From Anaerolineaceae bacterium (GTDB taxonomy: Bacteria; Chloroflexota; Anaerolineae; Anaerolineales; Anaerolineaceae): a stretch of 64,000 nt of DNA. Both the position numbers and the translations under genes were made by a program. Each line of letters begins with the position of its first letter. Position 1 is the stretch's first letter. Below the pieces are notes generated by a model. The model did not search any database. It was not told the origin of the DNA and saw only the letters and a list, made by a program, of their open reading frames with translations. The stretch covers positions 57,858 to 121,857 of the forward strand of contig DQHW01000015.1 of NCBI GenBank assembly GCA_003524305.1. Reading direction: 5' to 3'. Positions 60,224 through 64,000 of this stretch are shown in pieces.

Positions 60224-61453
60224 CTATTGTAACCGAGACAATAAAATATCACAAAGTTCCCTGACGGCGCCGTGACCGCCATTTAGAGTGAGGACAAGGT
60301 CGGCCTGACGGGCAACCTGCGGATGGGCATCTGCCGGGACAACCGTGTAACCCACAATCGGGAAACAAGGCAGGTCATTGGTATCATTGCCCATATAAAT
60401 GACCTCAACGGACGTGAGCCCTTTTTCAACCATCACTTTTTTAAGAGCAGCGGCTTTATCATCCACGGCTTGCATAACCGGCACCTGCATTTTGCGGCAG
60501 CGCGCCTCAACCACCAGATTACGTTCCTTTGAGATCACCAGACTCTCAATGCCGGTCTTTTCTTTGAGAATGGAAAGACCCAGGCTGTCGCTGCGATTGG
60601 CAGCGATGCTTTCTTCGCCTTTATCGTTGACCCATACGCGGTTGTCAGTCAATACACCGTCAAAATCCATCACCAGCAGTGAAACTTTTTCAGGCAGTGA
60701 GCGACGCTGATTGGCAGGATCGACCATTTGCAGGCCACCTTCCTTTACCAACTGCTCACCCTGCCGCCAGTCACGCAGGTTGTCCAAATCCACAGTGAAG
60801 CGTGGATCCATGATGAGGGGCATAATTACTTTGCCGCTCATGGAGTTCTGATCAACAATCGCCCGCGGACGGATGGCATCAATATGACCGATCTGCCAAA
60901 AAGCCTTGGGCAGTTTTTGACGCGGGGCATTATAAGCTTCTGGAATGCTTTCAACGCCAATTAAAGGGCTCATGGTGCCGTTTGAAGTATCTATCAGCCA
61001 CATTTTATAAGGACATTGATCCGCTTCAACCACCCCACGCACTGATTCTGCATCGGGATGAGACAGCAGCAGGTTGATGGCATCATCCACACAGGTCAGC
61101 GGGCGCACCGGTGAGGTTGGGCGCAGTTGAATGACCACGTCAGGAACGTAGCCTTCGTTTTCTTTAAGCCAGGAGAGCACATGTTGAAAAACCGGCAGGT
61201 CGGTGGTGTTATCCTGGGCGAATTCAGCAGGCCGCAAGAAGGGTGTCTCGGCGCCATATTGCCGGGCCACGGCCGCAATCTCTTCGTCATCCGTTGAAAC
61301 GATGGTGCGCGTCACCAGTTTGGATTGAGTGGCAGCCGCAATGCTGTATGCGATTAGTGGATATCCGGCAAAATCTCTGATATTTTTGCGCGGTATGCCC
61401 TTTGAACCACCCCGAGCCGGGATGACCGCCAAGACCTCAAGCTTCTTTACCAT
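60224..61453 (-). CDS. CMP-nonulosonate synthetase fused to KdsC-like HAD phosphatase
   Basis: With the ATG at 61453 the protein has 409 residues; GGAGG lies 9 nt upstream. Residues 1-230 are the cytidylyltransferase: LEVLAVIPARGGSKGIPRKNIRDFAGYPLIAYSI, then VSTDDEEIAAVA and LRPTSPVRPLTCVDDAI. Residues about 250-409 are a KdsC-type HAD phosphatase: LLVMDFDGVLTDNRVWV, SDSLGLSILKEKTGIESLVISKE and YMGNDTNDLPCFPIVGYTVVPADAHP. So one chain can activate and dephosphorylate a nonulosonic acid. It overlaps the SDR gene by 7 bp. Confidence 0.92.
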   Translation of the reverse strand: MVKKLEVLAVIPARGGSKGIPRKNIRDFAGYPLIAYSIAAATQSKLVTRTIVSTDDEEIAAVARQYGAETPFLRPAEFAQDNTTDLPVFQHVLSWLKENEGYVPDVVIQLRPTSPVRPLTCVDDAINLLLSHPDAESVRGVVEADQCPYKMWLIDTSNGTMSPLIGVESIPEAYNAPRQKLPKAFWQIGHIDAIRPRAIVDQNSMSGKVIMPLIMDPRFTVDLDNLRDWRQGEQLVKEGGLQMVDPANQRRSLPEKVSLLVMDFDGVLTDNRVWVNDKGEESIAANRSDSLGLSILKEKTGIESLVISKERNLVVEARCRKMQVPVMQAVDDKAAALKKVMVEKGLTSVEVIYMGNDTNDLPCFPIVGYTVVPADAHPQVARQADLVLTLNGGHGAVRELCDILLSRLQ

Positions 61454-62265
61454 GCTGTCCATCCTCCATCCACGACAAGGTTGGAACCGGTCATGTATGA
61501 TGAAGCATCAGAGGCCAAGAAAAGTAAAGCGCCGCTCATTTCGTCACGGTGAGCCATTCTTCCCAAGATCGCATGTGACGAATAATTTTTGACGAATTGC
61601 TCGTCATTATTGTTTTCGACCCCCCCGGGGGTCAAAGCGTTGATTCGGATTTTGGTATTGGCATAATAAGCGGCCAGATAGCGTGTAAAGCCTAAAATGC
61701 CTGCCTTGGTGACCGAGTAGAAAACAGGTTTATAGGTAAGCTGTTTGCCTACACCTTCGTATATCCGTTGATCGGGCCCGACAAGACCATAAGTAGAGCA
61801 CAGATTAATGATCGATCCGCTGCCCTGCTTGACCATCTGGCGAACGGCAGCTTGTGAAACCAGAAAGGGACCGGTCAAGTTAACAGATAAGCCGTCTTGC
61901 CAAAAATTGAGGGGATAATCTTCAAATGCATTATTCATTACCTGGGGATGTTCAGGGTCAACCTTGGGATCAAGCGCAGCGCTGTTAACCACCACATCCA
62001 ATCGACCAGTCTCGCTGACAATCTGATCCACCACTTGTTGAATAGAAACCGGATCAATGACATTAATGACCACGGGGCGAATGGAAGCGCTGACATCTTT
62101 TAATAATGGAAGCGCCTTTTCGATAATTTCCATCTTGAAATCTGCCAGGTAGACCGTGGCACCGGCTTCTGCTAGTGTACGGCAAAATTCCTTGCCCAAT
62201 AAACCTGCCCCGCCGGTGACCAATGCTGTTTTACCAGCCATGGAAAATTTATCGTATATGGTCAT
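61447..62265 (-). CDS. Short-chain dehydrogenase/reductase (PtmA-like context)
   Basis: The 272-residue protein has the SDR motifs ALVTGGAGLLGKEFCRTLAEAGA, NSAALDPK, INLCSTYG, and YSVTKAGILGFTRYLAAYY with catalytic Tyr and Lys. The C-terminus VDGGWTAW matches sugar-related SDRs such as PtmA of legionaminic-acid clusters. It likely uses NAD(P)H. Context with NeuB and CMP-synthetase genes supports sugar modification. GGAGGAATCGC precedes the ATG. The next gene upstream on the strand is a Gfo/Idh/MocA oxidoreductase, 16 bp away. Confidence 0.88.
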   Translation of the reverse strand: MTIYDKFSMAGKTALVTGGAGLLGKEFCRTLAEAGATVYLADFKMEIIEKALPLLKDVSASIRPVVINVIDPVSIQQVVDQIVSETGRLDVVVNSAALDPKVDPEHPQVMNNAFEDYPLNFWQDGLSVNLTGPFLVSQAAVRQMVKQGSGSIINLCSTYGLVGPDQRIYEGVGKQLTYKPVFYSVTKAGILGFTRYLAAYYANTKIRINALTPGGVENNNDEQFVKNYSSHAILGRMAHRDEMSGALLFLASDASSYMTGSNLVVDGGWTAW

Positions 62266-62281
62266 GCGATTCCTCCAACCT

Positions 62282-63268
62282 TCAGTTTAATTTCACTTTT
62301 TCACCCGAAATGGCAGAACGGTGGATGGCTTCAGTAAGCTGAATCGCTGCAATGCCATCTTCCAGGCTGCAAATCGGGGATGTTTTATGATTCACTATAT
62401 CAAGAAAATGGCGCGACTCATCCATGAAGAGGAAGTTGCGTTCAAAACCTGTGGGCAGTGAAGATTCAAGCCATTGTTCCGTGTTAGCTTGATAATATTT
62501 AGCGATTCCGGTGGCATTATCCCAGCTAATCGAGCCATCTGTGCCAATAATTTGTAAAGTATGCTGACCGGGTCGCTGCACGTAATCGACATGCGTGGAT
62601 GAGAGTACACCGCTCTTGAATTGCAATCCAATTTCTGCCGTGTCATCCACTTCAAGACCAAGTGCTAAATTGGAAGTGTTCGCCCAAAGGGATTCCACCT
62701 CGCCAAACAACCAACGCTGGTAATCAAGGGGATGACAAAGGGTATTGACTACGCCACCGCCCAGGTCTGCACGGGCAGCATAACTCTGGCGGTAATCTTC
62801 CCAAGGATGCCAACCCGGCATGTATTCACCCCAATGTGCACGACTTGAAACAGGTTTTCCAATCTTACCTTCATCAAGCCAGGCTTTGATCTGACGCAAG
62901 CCGGGGTGAAAGCGAAACTGGTAACCGACCAACAACTGACCTCCGCCCTGTTTCAGGGCGGACTGAAGTTCATCAATACGCGACATGCTGTGTGAAACAG
63001 GTTTTTCCATCAAAATGGAACAGCCCTCTTTTGCCGCCGGGATGGCTACATCCAGATGAAGCGAGGAGGGATTGGAGATGATCACGGCCTGGGGTTTATG
63101 AGTCAATGCAGCATCAATCGTGGTCTCAACAGGCAAGCTTTTGATGTCATCATCGGGCAAGGTCGAAAGATGAGAACGCAACAAGACAAAATCTGTTTCA
63201 CCCAAGGCGCGCAGATTATTGAGATGTCTTCGTCCGATTGATCCAAAGCCAGCAATGAGTGTTTTCAT
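62282..63268 (-). CDS. Gfo/Idh/MocA family oxidoreductase
   Basis: The 328-residue protein has the NAD(P) motif KTLIAGFGSIGRRHLNNLRALG, IISNPSSLHLDVAIPAAKEGC, the conserved EKP in ILMEKPVSHS, and the substrate domain with GYQFRFHPGLRQI and HWGEYMPGWHPWEDYRQSY, and GGGVVNTLCHPLDYQRWLFG containing the catalytic His. It oxidises or isomerises an NDP-sugar or free sugar. AGGAAATT lies about 10 nt upstream. It is in the same minus-strand cluster as the SDR and NeuB genes. Confidence 0.9.
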   Translation of the reverse strand: MKTLIAGFGSIGRRHLNNLRALGETDFVLLRSHLSTLPDDDIKSLPVETTIDAALTHKPQAVIISNPSSLHLDVAIPAAKEGCSILMEKPVSHSMSRIDELQSALKQGGGQLLVGYQFRFHPGLRQIKAWLDEGKIGKPVSSRAHWGEYMPGWHPWEDYRQSYAARADLGGGVVNTLCHPLDYQRWLFGEVESLWANTSNLALGLEVDDTAEIGLQFKSGVLSSTHVDYVQRPGQHTLQIIGTDGSISWDNATGIAKYYQANTEQWLESSLPTGFERNFLFMDESRHFLDIVNHKTSPICSLEDGIAAIQLTEAIHRSAISGEKVKLN

Positions 63269-63326
63269 CTACATAATTTCCTGTAACCTTGATTATAAAT
63301 CAGGTACTGCGTCTCACTTTTCTTAT

Positions 63327-64000
63327 TTAGAGCAGAGAAGCCAGGTATTCACCTGTGCGTCTGCCGGCACTACCGTCCACAAAAGTCACTTCATCTTTGA
63401 TAAATTTCACACGCTGATCGGCATCAAGTGAGGCTTCTGATAAATAGGCATTCAAATGTTCTTTAAGATCTCCGGCATTAAAAGCCACACGACCGGCATT
63501 GGCCTGCCTGAAGCGCTGATGGGTGGGCCAATCTCCAATCTTTGAAAGATCGAGAGAGAATTTATATCGCTTGTTCCAGCCACCCGGGGTATCAATGCAA
63601 ACACTGACAATCGGCCGGTTATGAATGGCGGTTTCAACGCACATGGTGGAATAAACGGTGGTAAACACATCTGAATAGGCCATCATGGAGGTCTTTTCAG
63701 GCATATCCTCACCCGAGTAATAACCCAGATCGCCGCCCAGCGCAACTGGTTCCACCACATGGACGTTTGGCAGGCTGCGCGCCAGCTCACGGACCTTTTC
63801 GCGTTCACCGGCGAAGAGTGGTTCATCCAAAAAATGGTTGGGATGCAGGCGGATAAGCAGTTGACTGGGTTCCGAGAGTTCATCCCCGGCGACCAGTTTA
63901 GCCAGCGCCTCTATGTTGAGATAATTGGGTGAAAAAGTGATGAAACTGGATGCGTATGTGATCAACTTGCGTTTGGGATCAAGATGATGCAGTTTAAAAT
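63327..64000 (-). CDS. Surface polysaccharide transferase or capsule-synthesis-type protein (partial; runs off the window)
   Basis: The reading frame has no stop from 63327 to the window end, so the start lies outside. The visible 224 codons include KRKLITYASSFITFSPNYLNIEALAKLVAG, IRLHPNHFLDEP, and YSDVFTTVYSTMCVETAIHNRPIVSVCID, the nucleotide-binding-like C-terminal half of CDP/NDP-sugar or glycerophosphate transferases. It resembles in layout the C-terminal part of the capsule-type gene at 57569. The TTG at 63963-63965 is probably internal. Confidence 0.6.
   Translation of the reverse strand, partial: FKLHHLDPKRKLITYASSFITFSPNYLNIEALAKLVAGDELSEPSQLLIRLHPNHFLDEPLFAGEREKVRELARSLPNVHVVEPVALGGDLGYYSGEDMPEKTSMMAYSDVFTTVYSTMCVETAIHNRPIVSVCIDTPGGWNKRYKFSLDLSKIGDWPTHQRFRQANAGRVAFNAGDLKEHLNAYLSEASLDADQRVKFIKDEVTFVDGSAGRRTGEYLASLL

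Noticed and set aside
1..64000. CRISPR arrays, transposases, integrases or prophage genes
   Set aside because: No regularly spaced repeats of suitable length, no DDE/tyrosine recombinase motifs and no structural phage genes were seen.

Overview
The window most likely comes from a member of the Anaerolineae (phylum Chloroflexota). This is inferred from gene content, not from a marker gene. The supporting traits are a MalT-like ATPase fused to a C-terminal BTAD domain, DUF5317, DUF4388 and DUF5684 proteins, XPB-N-like helicase-associated proteins, secreted proteins with Thr/Pro-rich linkers, and moderate GC with good AGGAGG-type ribosome binding sites. No phage, insertion sequence or CRISPR array was seen. 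One tRNA (Phe, GAA) is present.

Layout. 1-4360: the end of a GNAT acetyltransferase, then a GT-C membrane glycosyltransferase and two methyltransferases. 4472-8360: a DAK2-like Lys/Ala-rich protein, divergent from a PadR regulator that is followed by a FecCD permease, an ABC ATPase and a THEP1-like NTPase. 8457-11575: a patatin lipase, two tandem secreted proteins with a sortase-like His/Cys/Arg signature, and a flavin reductase. 11675-17280: a MalT/BTAD regulator upstream of a compact operon encoding a 39-residue secreted or membrane peptide, a DUF5317 membrane protein, an Os1348/NHLP-like leader-type protein and a GAF-HD-GYP phosphodiesterase. Three perfectly phased 12-bp direct repeats end 8 bp before an extended -10 in front of the micropeptide. 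This is the arrangement SARP/BTAD activators use, and I consider this locus the best candidate for an undescribed system.

17390-24157: small membrane proteins and a phosphonate/phosphite-type ABC importer (PhnD, PhnC and two PhnE). Both permeases carry an extra extracytoplasmic beta-sandwich-like region. A DegV protein precedes them. 24249-28115: a 1237-residue sensor diguanylate cyclase behind a structured leader. 28203-37726: a catabolic locus with a three-subunit molybdenum hydroxylase, then a Na+-translocating biotin-dependent decarboxylase (four subunits), a cyclase-family hydrolase and a GNAT-like protein.

37728-43926: MFS exporter, DUF2877, a C39-like protease, tRNA-Phe, a RelE/XRE toxin-antitoxin pair with an apparently leaderless promoter, and a DUF4388 / Ras-like GTPase / V4R module. 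43927-44605 is gene-poor but rich in palindromes, including a TTGACA promoter whose -10 lies in a perfect 20-bp palindrome. 44606-47475: an XPB-N-like protein and a glycine C-acetyltransferase-like enzyme.

47641-64000: a long same-strand surface glycan cluster. It has GT2, GT-C and capsule-type transferases, a MptE/Maf-like DUF115 protein, and a nonulosonic-acid (sialic/legionaminic-like) set: a NeuB without SAF domain, a CMP-sugar synthetase fused to a KdsC-like phosphatase, a second CMP-sugar synthetase, SDRs and a Gfo/Idh/MocA oxidoreductase. A MoaD/ThiS-like protein ending in Gly-Gly is embedded in it.
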